The position numbers and the translations under genes were made by a program. Positions 49,372 through 61,900 of a stretch of 64,000 nucleotides of DNA are shown here, piece after piece (within the stretch, counting starts at the first letter, position 1; every line of letters begins with the position of its first letter). Location: positions 67,834,814 to 67,898,813 of the forward strand of contig NC_134414.1 of NCBI RefSeq assembly GCF_030867145.1, read 5' to 3'. The DNA comes from Opisthocomus hoazin (taxonomy: Eukaryota; Chordata; Aves; Opisthocomiformes; Opisthocomidae). Under the pieces are notes generated by a model. It saw only the letters and a program-made list of their open reading frames with translations. It did not search any database and had not been told where the DNA came from.

Positions 49372-49412
49372 AAAAATAAAAGAAAAATAAAAAAATAAAA
49401 ATAAATAAAAAT
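49372..49412 (-). repeat. TATTT-type microsatellite forming the exon 3 acceptor tract
   Basis: The + strand reads A-rich units of AAATA/AAAATA with one G. In the transcript this is U-rich sequence running directly into TTGATCAG/CA at the exon 3 acceptor. It supplies the polypyrimidine tract, although it is interrupted by A at regular intervals. Confidence 0.85.
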
Positions 49413-49635
49413 CAGGAAATCAACAGGCAAAGTGATGTGAACATGAGTGTCTGAAAGCAGAAATCTTTCAATCTACCACGACCTGTTCTTGTTGCTCGGG
49501 CTGACCTATGGAAAGCTGTGAAATGACGAAAGCCAAAGGAATGAATACATTGGTAAGCCATACAATATACACAAATGGAGGAATGTGTTATCAAGGTTTC
49601 AGATTTACCCAGCAACCTATTTTTCTATGCACAAT

Positions 49636-49664
49636 TGACTGACTGACTGACTGACTGACTGACT
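49636..49664 (+). repeat. (TGAC)7 tetranucleotide microsatellite
   Basis: Seven uninterrupted TGAC units lie in intron 2, about 270 bp upstream of exon 3. They are likely length-polymorphic. Confidence 0.95.
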
Positions 49665-49755
49665 TGGCCAAAAACACAGCACCTTGCTAAAGGTGATGGA
49701 CTCAGCTGAAAAGGAAGCCCTGGCAGGCTCAGAGGAGCAAAGCACTGAAAATTCA

Positions 49756-49775
49756 CCCTTCCCCCCACCCCCCCC
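49756..49775 (-). promoter_or_regulatory. Predicted G-quadruplex-forming run
   Basis: The minus strand, which is the sense strand of EFNB2 pre-mRNA, reads G8-T-G6-AA-G3, enough for four runs of three guanines with short loops. It lies about 390 nt upstream of exon 3. Confidence 0.6.
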
Positions 49776-49940
49776 AACAATATCTTTATAATCACTGTGC
49801 TACACCTGCTTCCTCTATTACAAATCTCCTGCTGGAAGAAGTGAACGCATACAAAAGACCCAGGTGAAAGCTGAGATTCTGCACTGATTGGAAAACCATT
49901 TAATATTTTAAAATACAATCTCACTTTTCTCAGCATTGAG

Positions 49941-50570
49941 GAGCCTCCGCGGGGGCGGGTGGCAGAGGGGGAATACGCTCTATTCTCACGGAAACCTTTC
50001 AGCTCGTACAAACAAACGGGTGCTTTCCCCGGCGTTTACATTGTTCTCGCTTATCTAGGTGCTGGCAGGAACCCTGCTGACAGCCGACACTGCAACGAGA
50101 CTGGAGCGCAAAGCACAACTCCCCTGGAGAACCCAAAACGTTGAGTCATGGTCTAGGGGTGCGCCGCTGCCGCCACCCGAGCCAGATGTTGCTCGCAAAC
50201 CCCCAACAGCTGCTGGAAAACCATTCGGCAGCTCCTCAGCCCGGGGCGTCACCGCCACTCCGCACCGTGCCAGGCAAAGCAGGCAAGGCCGCTGATGGGG
50301 GAGGGGACTCCGGCTTCGCTATTTAGGGAACGCACCAGGGGTTCTCCCACCCCCGGTTGTCCCCGGGGTGCAAATTTCACCAACGTTTCTCGGAGCTGTC
50401 TACCCAAGGCCCAGAACGCCCATACGAGCGGGTGCGTGCACACCGGCACCGGGCCACCGGTTGGGGAAAACAGACACAAAACGGGAGATAACGGAGCTCG
50501 CTGCTTGTCGTGGCCGTGGCAAACTGCTTAAGCAGCGCTTTCCTGCCTCTGCGCCTCTCCTTTCAGCTCG
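49941..50570. promoter_or_regulatory. CpG island inside EFNB2 intron 2
   Basis: By eye count this 630-bp stretch holds about 48 CpG dinucleotides, while the surrounding intron has almost none. G+C is near 58% and the observed/expected CpG ratio is roughly 0.9, meeting usual island criteria. Its left edge carries GCGGGGGCG (49949-49957), an EGR1-type site, overlapping GGGGCGGG (49952-49959), an Sp1-type GC box. It lies 0.6 kb upstream of exon 3 on the gene's strand. Retained CpG density implies an unmethylated element in the germline, so an internal promoter or strong enhancer is plausible. No TATA box or clear first exon was identified. Confidence 0.75.
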
Positions 50571-53500
50571 GGATCTAATTCAGCAAGGGCTTCACACTGT
50601 TCGGATCTTTGTTTTTAATTCTCGCTCCTTCTCTTTTGCCTTCCTTGGGGATTTTCTTTCAAACGCAGCCTATGTATATTTCCTTTTTCCTTCACAATGT
50701 CTTCCTAGCCCCATGGCAGTATTTTTCTTGCTCTAATCTTCTCTCTAGCCGTAAAGATATAAACCCCATACCGCTGAACCCTGCTTCCTAGCCTTTGATC
50801 TACTTCTTGGTTTTGTTCCACTTCTGCCTCTTTTGTGACTAACTCGAATTACAGCCACCATACAAACTTCCCAGGTTGTGCTTTCTTTTCCTAAAATTCC
50901 CTTCTCCTCATACTGGTCCCTCCCAGTTCCTCCTCGTGTTCCCTCCCCCCTGTAAAAACATGACAATGGCCAAACGTGCAACTACTATTTTTTTTTTTTA
51001 CAACTTGCAAAAAAGACTTTTCAAAATATAAAAGAGCACTATGAGTAATTTAAGATAAAAGCTGATCTGAAATGTGCCACTGCATTGCCAGGCTCAGAAA
51101 ATAATGGAGACATATAGTTTTGTTTTCTTTTGTTTTTTTCCAGAGGGGAAAAAAAATCAATACTAAGAACCAGTTCTGGACATAAATCAAATGTGTCTTT
51201 GCTGAAAGTGTTTTTTATGACCTATTTGCCAATGTACCAGCACAAGGACAAGGCAAAAAAAGCAGTAAAGAGAAATACCAAAGCTGAGCATCAACTGAAG
51301 TACAACTAATAAACACTGACTCTGTCTTGCGGTTTTTGTTATTCTTCATTTGGTTTTTGATCGAGGCAATGGGGGCTCACATCTTAAGCACCTTCCACTT
51401 GATTTTAATTGAATCAAGCGCTGCTTCTTCTGAACATCAATGCCTTTTTATTCTATAAAGACCTGTCCATTTAACCCACAGAGCAGGAGACCTCAGTAAG
51501 ATGCAGAGGATGCAGTCTGACCTCAGTACAGAACAGGAACGTAAGACGGCAAAAAGAATGCAAAATTACTTCAAATACAGTCTCCAAACGGGAAGGCCCT
51601 GACGTACAATGAGTCTGGTTGTGTGCCTACGCGAGCGCAATCTGCCTCGCTTGCTTGCTAAAAGAATGCTTTCATAGCTTTGATGTCAGATGAATGAATT
51701 TGCAGAAGTATTCACTCTTTCCACAGTTCTTCAAGGGGTTTTTGGAAAGCCTACGTTATAGCTCAGAGTAGAGACTGATACATCCCAAGGAACGGGGAAT
51801 TTTCAAAGAGGAGCATTTCAGTGACAAAGTAAAGTTTCCATCTCAGCTTCTCCCTGTAATTAAACCGACAATTACCCAAGGCCACTGGAGGAAATTATTT
51901 TTCAAAATTCATTAAGACTATCGAAATATAACCTCAGATATCCCTAGTGTACCAGGAAGAAAGTGGGTAGTTTTAAACACATTGTTTCAAGCTTTGAAAA
52001 GCTGGAGAAAAAGAAGTAATCTGGGACATCAGAGAAAACACGGCTTCATACTGCTGATGCCCCTCGACAGTTCAGTGTGCAGAAGTCAAACAAGGGAGCG
52101 AGCACAAAATATTCCTCAAACACTTGCCGCTGCCTTTCTATATGGATATCCAGATGAAAATTAAACCTCCTACCACGTAAACTTCTCCACCGCACTCGCA
52201 CTTCTGCAGGAAAGTGACCCTGTGCCTGGAACTCTGCTCACACTGAAAGGGTACTTCCAAAAAAAACCCAAAAAACAACAGTGCCCATGACAGGAGTTTT
52301 GGGTATAAACACAGAAACATAGCACAAGTTTCTTGCATCTAAAATGGAAATGCTACATGTGTTTATATGATCACAGTTTAGACTTTCCATTCAGTTTACT
52401 TTTACATACATACACATAAAAAAGAACAGGTTTGGGGTTTCTTATAGTTAGAACTAAATATGGATGTATTTTAGAAGCAGTTACTCACACATGAACTACT
52501 GAATGTGGCCCTGTGCTAAGAAAACTAGATACTACTTAAATATTCACATTAATAAACTTAATTAATTAATTAAAGTTTCTCATGAGTATTAAATGTTCTT
52601 AGGATCCACTTCATATTAGTACAGCAACACACAGGAAACTAAAAGTAAGTACAATGTTGCTAACCAGTAGCAAAATATTTTTAAATCTTTTGCTGGATAG
52701 GTCCCTCTGATTTTCTGAGACCCATCCTGTTCCACCAGTGTCAGTTGCAAAACCAGTAATTACAGTCAAAAGCTCACTAAATTCTTCAGTCGACAGTTTA
52801 TCCACATCTACAAATAAACAGATATTAATTGCCCTAAAATCTCTATTAATTTTAAGACTTTCTGACAAAATTGTAATAATTTATAGGCGATGCTTATGGC
52901 AGTCAGTCAAAAATGATGTTTGTGTTCCATATAAGCACTGGGTGTCTGCATTTGCTGAATACAACAGCAGCAGCCATTTTATAAGGAATATAAGTTTGGG
53001 GTTTCAACTTTCAGAAAAAAATGACTTCTTATGAAACTATGGTTAAGAGTCTGCTGATACATACTTACTTTGGAGAAGCCACTATACATTTTCAGTTTCA
53101 TAACACACTGCCATAGCATATCATCTCCCTTACACAAGGGGAAATGAAATTATTCAGACCAAAGAATTTCATTCCAGCTCTGCCTTACCTTCTTTGAAAT
53201 GCACAAATTATTTTTAAGAAGGCCAAAAAAACTCTGGAACTCTTGTAAACCAATGTATGATGTTTTATATATACTTGCTTTTAAAATTTCACAAGTCTTG
53301 TTTATTGTGCAAAATGCGTTAGTCATAAATGCAGAGGCAGGGAATCAGTGAGCGAAACAGAGTCAGCTGACAAGAATAGTTCCTGGCTATGATTCTCATG
53401 CAGTCCCCATGGAGAGGAAGTAATATTACATTTTAATATGTCTTCATTTGATTGTTATTACTCTGCCTCCCAGGAGGCTAAGCCACTGCATGGATCTTGG

Positions 53501-56500
53501 CTGTTTTCAACCTATCAGGTTGGTAACATTGCTCTAATCAGATGGAGAATTAAGCTGCTGGATTTGTGCCTGTATATAGCTTTTCATTCACAAAGAGATT
53601 AGAAATGAAGGCACAGTCACAAAAATTCAACTTCCTTCACTCCTAAAAACGCACATTACAAAATGAAAAAACGCCATCACAATTACTCAGAAGAAAACAC
53701 CAGCAGACAAAAAAATCAGCCTCTTTATTCTGCCACAATTATTACCCATACTTTTATGTTTTAGGATTACAGAAAACATTACCTACTTGCAAATTAGATG
53801 TCATACCCTTTGAACCAACACAACTTTATAACACGTTTATTTCTAGAGCTTGAATATGAAATGGACTGCATAGCTGACGAGAGAAATTAGGATCGTTGTA
53901 CTTACTCTTCCTGTGAAAACTAAATGGGCCTTAAACCACAGACTATAGGAATGAATGAACTATTCCAACCCAGGGGCGAGGGCAAAATTGGTTTTGTCCC
54001 CCCTTAGTGTATTGGACGATACAAGCCATTTAGCAATGTATCAAAGACACATCGTTGACGAGGTCATCAAGCATTAATTGCTGCCGGTGTGGATCTGTTA
54101 ACAGAAAATTGAGAACTACAGGTTTCTTTGGGGTAGATCAGTACTGTCCAATAGTAATGATTTTCACCCTGCTTTTCTTAAATACTGCTTGCATTCAGCA
54201 TCAGAAAATAAGTTTCTCAAAATCTGAGCTAAATAAAATCAAATAACCCTACCCATCGCCACTTTTCCCCAGATGTGCTGAGAAGCACAAAGGAAAAGCC
54301 TAAACAGCACCAAAAATCCACGAAAGCTTTAGATCCAACAGTAGTAAGTTGTTCTCAAAGCAAAGCTGCACTTGATCTCGTATGTGCTCACAGGATTACT
54401 AAGCGCATATAAAGCTTTTGAGGGCTTTTTATTTTATTAAGTAATAGAACACTATTTTGGCCAGGCATCATGTATTTGCGCTCTGACTGCTTTCATCTGC
54501 TTTCGGTCCTTTTAATGACTCTCTTAGTAAGGCACGGCATAAACAATTCTTCTTTCCCATAAATCATCTAAATTTATGGGACAGGTTTAAGAACACCAGA
54601 AATCACACACTGTGAAACCACAAATCACAGATCACAACACAGAGGTTGTTTCTAGACCAGCCAGGGATGAAGAACAAGGCAGCTGAGGTAATAGAAAGAG
54701 TGTTTTAATTAAACGAAATTAAACTTTTTTTTTTTTTTCTCACTTAGTAGTAATGTCAGATCTTCATGGAGATCTGCAACAACCAAAAAAAAAAGTTCAG
54801 GCCACTCACCAAAGAACAGGTAGCTTGGCAAACACTACGTTGGGTGAGCTGCAGAAAGTTTAGAGAGAAGAGAAATACACTAATTTCAAGTACTAGCAAC
54901 CAACGGTTTACTCATGCTTGTAGTGACAAAAAATGAGACTGAGACTGAAATCTTCACTCTAAAATAAATGAAATTGTCTTCCAAAATTTAACTATTGGCA
55001 GCCCCAAACTTGGACCACAAGTGCTAAAACTTCTATGCATTACAAATAGTTGCAGGGAGTACTGTCGGCGTGTTGTCTGTGCTTCTGTCTACAGACTGGA
55101 GACCTCCTCTGTTTAACTCTTTGTGCTCGAACAATAAAATCACATCCTGACTTTTCTACAGCTCTTACAGAGACAAAGAAGGATCTTTTTTACTGAAGAT
55201 AAAAACCTGCTGAGTTTGCTCAGTTAATACAATATAGGACACTGAGACAGTAATGAAAAATGTATAAAAATGGTTTACCAATAATGTTTTTCTAGAGTGT
55301 CTGGTTTTTTATTTGTCCTACTTGCAAAGTCAAGGTGGCAGCAGAATTTTGAGGAGTTTCTCAACCTAAAGACCATTCAGAAACTCTCATTCTCTCAGTC
55401 TTACTCCACACATTTCTTCAAATTGATATAGATTTTTTTCTTATACTAAAGCTCATGGAGTGTTCATAAATACTCTTGAAGCCAGCCTTTTTTCCCCCCT
55501 ATCCACACACGAGGCAAAACTTCTGTATGAAGGAACAGAATTCTCCTTTCTTCTTTTCAACTTCTCATCCTTGTTGTTTTTTAAATTAAGTCCCATGTTG
55601 TATGTCTCAAGATTTATATCTATACAAGATACTCAAATTATATTCTGCACAGCAAGTAAGCAGCAATGCCCTCCTCAGTGAAGCTAAAACCAGAACAAAA
55701 TGAAGTAAAATAAAAAACAGGCCTCTTCCTGCCTGGAAGAAGGCAAGGGCTCTGCAGCGATACTTTGTGATTCACTTTCCTAACTACTGCTCTAAAATAC
55801 ATCTTGTCCAAATGGGAACAGCATGACTTGTGGTGCTTAGATGGGACTCATGATACAGGGATCTTCATGTAATTCCCCATAAAATTCTCCACTTGTTTTC
55901 ATATGTCAAGAAAGAGCCAGATTTTACTGCTGTTTAAATTTTTTTTTGGGGGGGTGGTGCAATGTGGAGAACGCAAGCAAGACAGAGCCAATCAGTTCCG
56001 TACTGTAAGACACCTTGGTATATACCAACTATTTAATTCCACACACACACCTCTGGAATCCGTAGACTCTCCTTCCCGCATGTCGTGTCATCCGACTGAG
56101 AAGTATGAAACACAGAACAGGGAGGGCATTCTTGTAAAGTCTGCCCCCTAGCCTACATTCAGAATGATTCTCTTAATTCCAGGGAGACGTGGTATCATAC
56201 AACAAGAATACAGGTGGTGAAAAAAAAGCCCCTTCTGTCAACAAAGTCTTTCCATAAAGAGAAAAAGAGACAGCGAGCAAGACGGAGTTGGAAAATATCA
56301 AAAAAGCTGTGAGCTCCTACTGGTTTCTGCTGCCTATCATTTTGAAAGCAACCCCACTTTATCTCTGGGTTAAGGAATACCGCAGCTGAAGTGTACGGAA
56401 CAGTAAACTATTTGCTGAATTATTACCCATTACAGAAGGTCATAGCATCCACCCACCCACAACAAAATCCTACTTGCTTCACTGCTGTCAAATGTCCCTT

Positions 56501-58189
56501 TTGAAAATTCTCTTGGAACAATTTAGAGATTATAAAAAAAAAAAACAAAAATAAAAGCGTCTCAGTTCTGTATCACTATGAATGACAATTTAAATCTTTC
56601 GTTACAGTTAAGCATTTCTAAAAGTATTTCAGTTCTGTATTTCACATACTCTGAGAAATGTTGCCAGATAATGATCTACTGCACACATGGCTGCTTCTAG
56701 TTTACATAAACAAATTATATATTTGTGAGCACTGAAGTAACTGGCAGATGTAAGCCCACTAATTATGATGTATTCAGCATATATCAGAAAGTATGCATCT
56801 AAAACAGATTACTAGCTAGTTAACTTCACCAACCACAAACAGGTATTTTACGCAAGTTTATCCTTCCTCATGGCACACTACTGCCAAAAGCCTCTCATGG
56901 ATGGGGAGAAGTATCTCCCCACTACCACAGCAGGCTTTGCTTAACAGTTCAGCTGAATAGAACTAATAGAATTAGTTAGCATTCAAGTTACACTGATTGT
57001 TGCTAATGATGAGCGGGCTTGCTGGAAACAAAAGCAGAAGTTTCACATTAAATGAGGACCTATTTTCTGTACCATACGAACTCAACGTCACTCTTCAAGG
57101 ACATTCAGCTGCCTTGAAAATCTCTCTGGTTTCTGTCTGTAGCACTTGGATAAGAAAGGGTTATAGCAAAAGTTCGTATTAAATAAATAACAAACCTCTT
57201 GCTCATTCTACTGTCACTAATTGCATGCAATGATATTAATGACCCAGTAATTGCTATACGAGTAGCACTGAAGTGGAAAACATCATTTTGAGGCAGAGTT
57301 CATCTCTAGGTGGTAGGACTTCACCAGTGACTGAGTTAATGCCTAGTGACAGTTTAGAATATAACACTACAGATGAGAAAATGTGCCAGTCTCATGGCTG
57401 TAACAGTTTAGATGGACATGACGTTATTTGCTTTGACCACGCAGAGCCCAGGAGTAACCCCAATAAAGTGCCACAGTCAGAGTCTGCCCTATAGATGAAC
57501 CTCATTCCTTTCAGGGGAGATGCTCTGTACTACGACAATCTAGAGCAATTTTCCACATGTTTGCTTCAATAAAAGAATACCTTCATCTCCTGCTTTTACA
57601 TCAAGCACAACAAAAGTGTGCTTTATTGCAAAACACAAAAAGCTATTTACATCATCTAACCATCCTTCAGCAACACAGAGTTTGGCACCTTAGTACCAAG
57701 ATCAATTATGATACTACTGGATGACTGTGCACTTGGCAAAGATGATCAGAAGTTAAGCAACTGTTTTGATTGCAGTATGCTCATGTTTGTGTTTAGAACT
57801 TTAAAATATCCATGGAGTAAAACTTGATGAGGGAACATTGCTGAAATAAGGCAATCTGAATTTCCAAGGTGCTACAGGACCTCTAGTTCAAGTACTTGCC
57901 ATAACAAATTAAGGAATTTAGCTTCTTTAGAAAGTATCACATAGGCACATCTTGGTCAATTTTAAGAAACTCTGATGGGACAGGTACGTTAATCCTTCAG
58001 TGTCTGAAATTTTGAAACGTCATAACTTTATGACAGGAGAACTGATACTATTAAGAACGACATTCATACAGTTTTTAATGTTTCACTAGTGTTTCAATAG
58101 TACAACACTACCAAGAGGGTTTTTTTCCTTTTGTGTCACAAATTCTTTAACTGTCTCGACTCAGCTACTAAATCTGCTGTGGCAGCCTC

Positions 58190-58910
58190 TGCACAGCAGG
58201 TGGGATCGAGGTTCAGCAAGGCCTGGGGCCCAACACCCGGGAAGCAGTTCTGCAGAAACGGTGCTGTGGGTCCTGGTGGACACCAAGCTGACCATGAGCC
58301 AGCAACCTGCCCTCACGGCAAAGGCAGCCAGCAGCCTCCTGGGCTGCATTAGGGACTGCCAGCATTAGGCAGCGGAAGGTGATCCTTCCCCTCTACCCAG
58401 CACTGCTGAGGCCACGGCTGGAGTGCTGGGTGCAGTCACGGGCTGCGCAATACAAGACAGACATGGACTCATAGGAGTGAGTCCAGTAAATGCTCATCGA
58501 GATGATGAAGGAACTGGAGCATCTGTGTAAGGAAAGTGGCTAGGGATCTGGGACTGTTCAGTACAGAGAAGGTTCTTGTGTATGAATACCTGGTGGGCAG
58601 GTAAAGAAGAAAGAGCTGGACTCTTCTCAGTGGTGCCCAGTGACAGGACAAGAAGCAACAGGCACTCACTGAAAAACAGGGAATGCTGTAAACCTGAGAA
58701 AACCTTTTTAAACGTGAGGGTGACTGAGCACTGGAACGGGTTGCCCAGGCAGGCTGTGGAGATATTCAAAACCCAGCTGGACACGGTCCGGGGCAACTTG
58801 CTGCAGTGGAGCCTGCTTGAGCAGGAGCTGGAGCAGGGGCTGGACCGTCTCCAGAGGTGCCGTCCAAATTCACCCATCCTGTGTTCTGCGATGAACTGCA
58901 CTGTTGCAGT
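58190..58910 (+). mobile_element. Decayed CR1 LINE 3' fragment
   Basis: The + strand shows the C-terminal end of CR1 ORF2 and its 3' end, heavily decayed. Recognisable CR1 blocks include TGGACACCAAGCTGACCATG, CTTCCCCTCTACCCAGCACT, GTGGTGCCCAGTGACAGGAC, TGACTGAGCACTGGAACGGG, CAAAACCCAGCTGGACACGG and, near the end, one degenerate octamer (TGTTCTGCGAT). Compared with the CR1 at 3785-6566 the reading frame is broken by several stops and indels, and a segment between 58450 and 58560 is shortened. It is antisense to EFNB2 within intron 2. The left boundary is uncertain by some tens of bases. Confidence 0.9.
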
Positions 58911-61900
58911 CTAACGCATTTACGTGCTAACGTGAAATACTTGAAATACAAATCTGTCTCGGTTTCCCTGGCAGGATTTATATTCAGACTTCTGTTTCTC
59001 TCACAGCAGCTCAGTGAGCACATAAGGACAAGTCTGCTGCTGCGGTTTAGTTATTTTTGCCGTCTTCATCTACTGAACAGAAAACAGCTAAGTCATGCTA
59101 ACAAAGATCCAAACATGCTTTTTAAAACCAGCCTTATCAGCTTAATACGGACTCTTCTCCAAGAACTGCTAAGACTACCTTAAGCCTAATCCTGCTTTTA
59201 CTCACAGAAATATTTGCATGATTTCTTTGGGATTGAAAAAAAGCAACTGGAAGACTGCCCATTAGGGCTTACTTTTATAGTCAGATTTATCAGAAATAAA
59301 TCCTGAAATACTCTTCCTCCAAAGTTTTCAGGACTGACTAAAGTCAGGAAAGAAAGTCCAAACTGGCATTTAAGTCTGTTTTTCACCTATTTAAACCCTG
59401 TGTTTTAGCTAATGCAACCCTGAGACAGAAGTACATTTCCCTCCAACACAGCTATGTAAAGACTTTGATGAGGCAAACAATTTCAAGTATTTAAAATCAA
59501 TTTCATTAAAGCCTTTCTACACGCTTATGCAGTTCCTGGTCTTATACTTCAGGACTTAAAAGTCTGTAATATGTAACAGATATAATACAAGCAACTGTAT
59601 AAAATAAAGACTGATCATCCCACTTGATGAGATAAATGCTCATCACCAAACCTAGGTACAAACCCCCTTGATTTAAAGTTACTCATAGCCTGCATATAAA
59701 ATATACACACTCAACCCAACCCTCTTCTGCATGCAGTCCTATTTAGGATGTATATGTAAATCTAAGAACATGTACAACTTGTAGAAGATGAGAGCTTAAG
59801 CTATTTTTTTGCAAAGCACTTCCAAATGTCCCCTACTGTTGATACGTATACTATACATAAAGACTTCTAAGTGAGAATATTGTATCTTTCTTTGTGAACG
59901 TACTGAATTTCCCGTATTTATAAATTGTTTATGAGGAACCAAAAAAAAGACAAAAATAAATACTGACTAAAAATATTAAAGTGCTTCTTATGAAATTTTA
60001 AAACCTGTTTAATTCATGAGCATTTCCTGAATAATTCTTTCTTCCAGTCTGAATAATTATTCTTCATTTTCATCCGACTCCATACCTATTTGGAATACTT
60101 GAGGGGTGTGGGGGAGGATAAATGTATTTTTTCACAAGATGCCATCAATTAACAAACTGATCATTCCTATCTTTCATTTCCTTCCCTTAGGAACAGAGAA
60201 ATAATAACAGATTTCCTGCTGAACTATCTCTGTCTACTTTAAAGGAGATAAACGTTTGGTATTGCCTAGGTAATGGCACCGAACATGAACAAAGTCCATC
60301 AATCTAAAATAGCCTTATTCTCTTACAAGATCTGTGTGGTCTGGGACAAAACCCCAAAGGACCATGACTCCATTAATCCTGTAGGTCTCAGACTCTGTCA
60401 GAAATCTGAAGCTGCACAGACAGTGATTTTTTTCCTCCAATAATATTATTTGTATGAGCTGTATTTATATTTAATTCAACAAGAGCTAAGTGGTATTGCT
60501 GATATATCCCTTAAAAGACTCTCAGCAAAGTCAAAGACTGACCTCTGGATATCATTTTACACTAAGAAGAAATCATTTATCTAATTTTCTGAAGAAGGAG
60601 GAGGAAATAGGAAAGAAAAAAATGTGATCTTTGTATAACTGGAATCAGGGTGGCTATTACCACATAGGCTTTCATTAACATCACCACCACCACCAAATAA
60701 ATAACAACAGATTCCTGGACCACAGAGTCTTTAGCAAAAAACATGGAAAATGTCTTTGTTGCAACAGAAATGGAATTGAAATGCCGCCACAGGTTCTATC
60801 TCGGTTTTGGCTAGTTTGGAATCAACCCCCAAACAAAGGAAAAACTGCTGTTTCCTTGTGAGTAGTTCTCGCTAGGTGTTTGGGAGGTTGCAGGGGGGCT
60901 GTGGACTGAAACCTGCCTCAGAGAGGTGTCAGAAGGCCCAGACAGACATATTAGCCAGCTCTTAAACTGTTTGGTCAGAATACTAAAATAACATTTTAAT
61001 GTAAATCTATTTGGCCACGCAAAGAGATTTATTCTTCCCAGATGGGCCGTATTTCAGGGCACAATCTATATTGTCCTTTAATGTGTTCTTCCTCAGACAG
61101 TTATTGCCCTTTAATTGTAACAGAAATGACAAAGTGAAAACATAAAAGCCTTGTGAATTTTTCAAACCCAGCTAATGCTAAAGTTTCAGAATGACTGTTT
61201 TGATTTTAAAAGCCACAGTACTATTAAAGCAGTTATCCAAAATGTAGTGCTACCAGCCAGTATAAACCTTTAAATCAGTCAGGGATCAAATATATATATA
61301 TGGTTTTTAATTTAAGCCAGAGGCCAATTTTGTAAGTGGGTCACTTGAAAAATGTTGACAAAAAACATATAAGGAAAGCTACATATTCCGTTTTGCCAAT
61401 GTCAAAGCCAATGAGCATCATTAGCTTGGCAAGCTCGGCTAACGAGCTTGCAGACAGAGCAAGAATTTTAGAGAAACTGTCTCTAGGACCATTCTGTAGC
61501 CCCTTCCCAAGTCTCCAGTATTTTTCACTGACAAACAGGCGTTCTTTCACAAATTCCAAACAGGTGAACACTTCATTTTAGGTGACTTATTTTTTAATGC
61601 TGATGACGCCAGCCCATAATCTCCATTTTACTCATGCAAGAAGAGATGAAGTGAGCAGAGTATGTGCTTGCTTGGCCGAGCTCTCCCTGGAGCGTGACGG
61701 TGGCTGGAAGGCAAGCGGCACTGCTCCCTTCCCTCTGGCGTAGCTTGCCGCGGGCTTCCCTCAGCACAAACCCAGGGCACGGCGGTGCTCTCTGTGCCCT
61801 CTGACTAAAGGCCAAGTGTGTTGGGAAGGGCTCAGGACAACTCCCGCTTACTGAAAGTAAACATCTTTGGCATATTATATATGCCTGTACTATGCTAACA

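Noticed and set aside
52611..52868. 85-codon minus-strand ORF ending in a hydrophobic stretch, which could look like a transmembrane exon within intron 2
   Set aside because: No family match was recognised, an equally long frame runs on the opposite strand, and the hydrophobic end reflects T-rich sequence.
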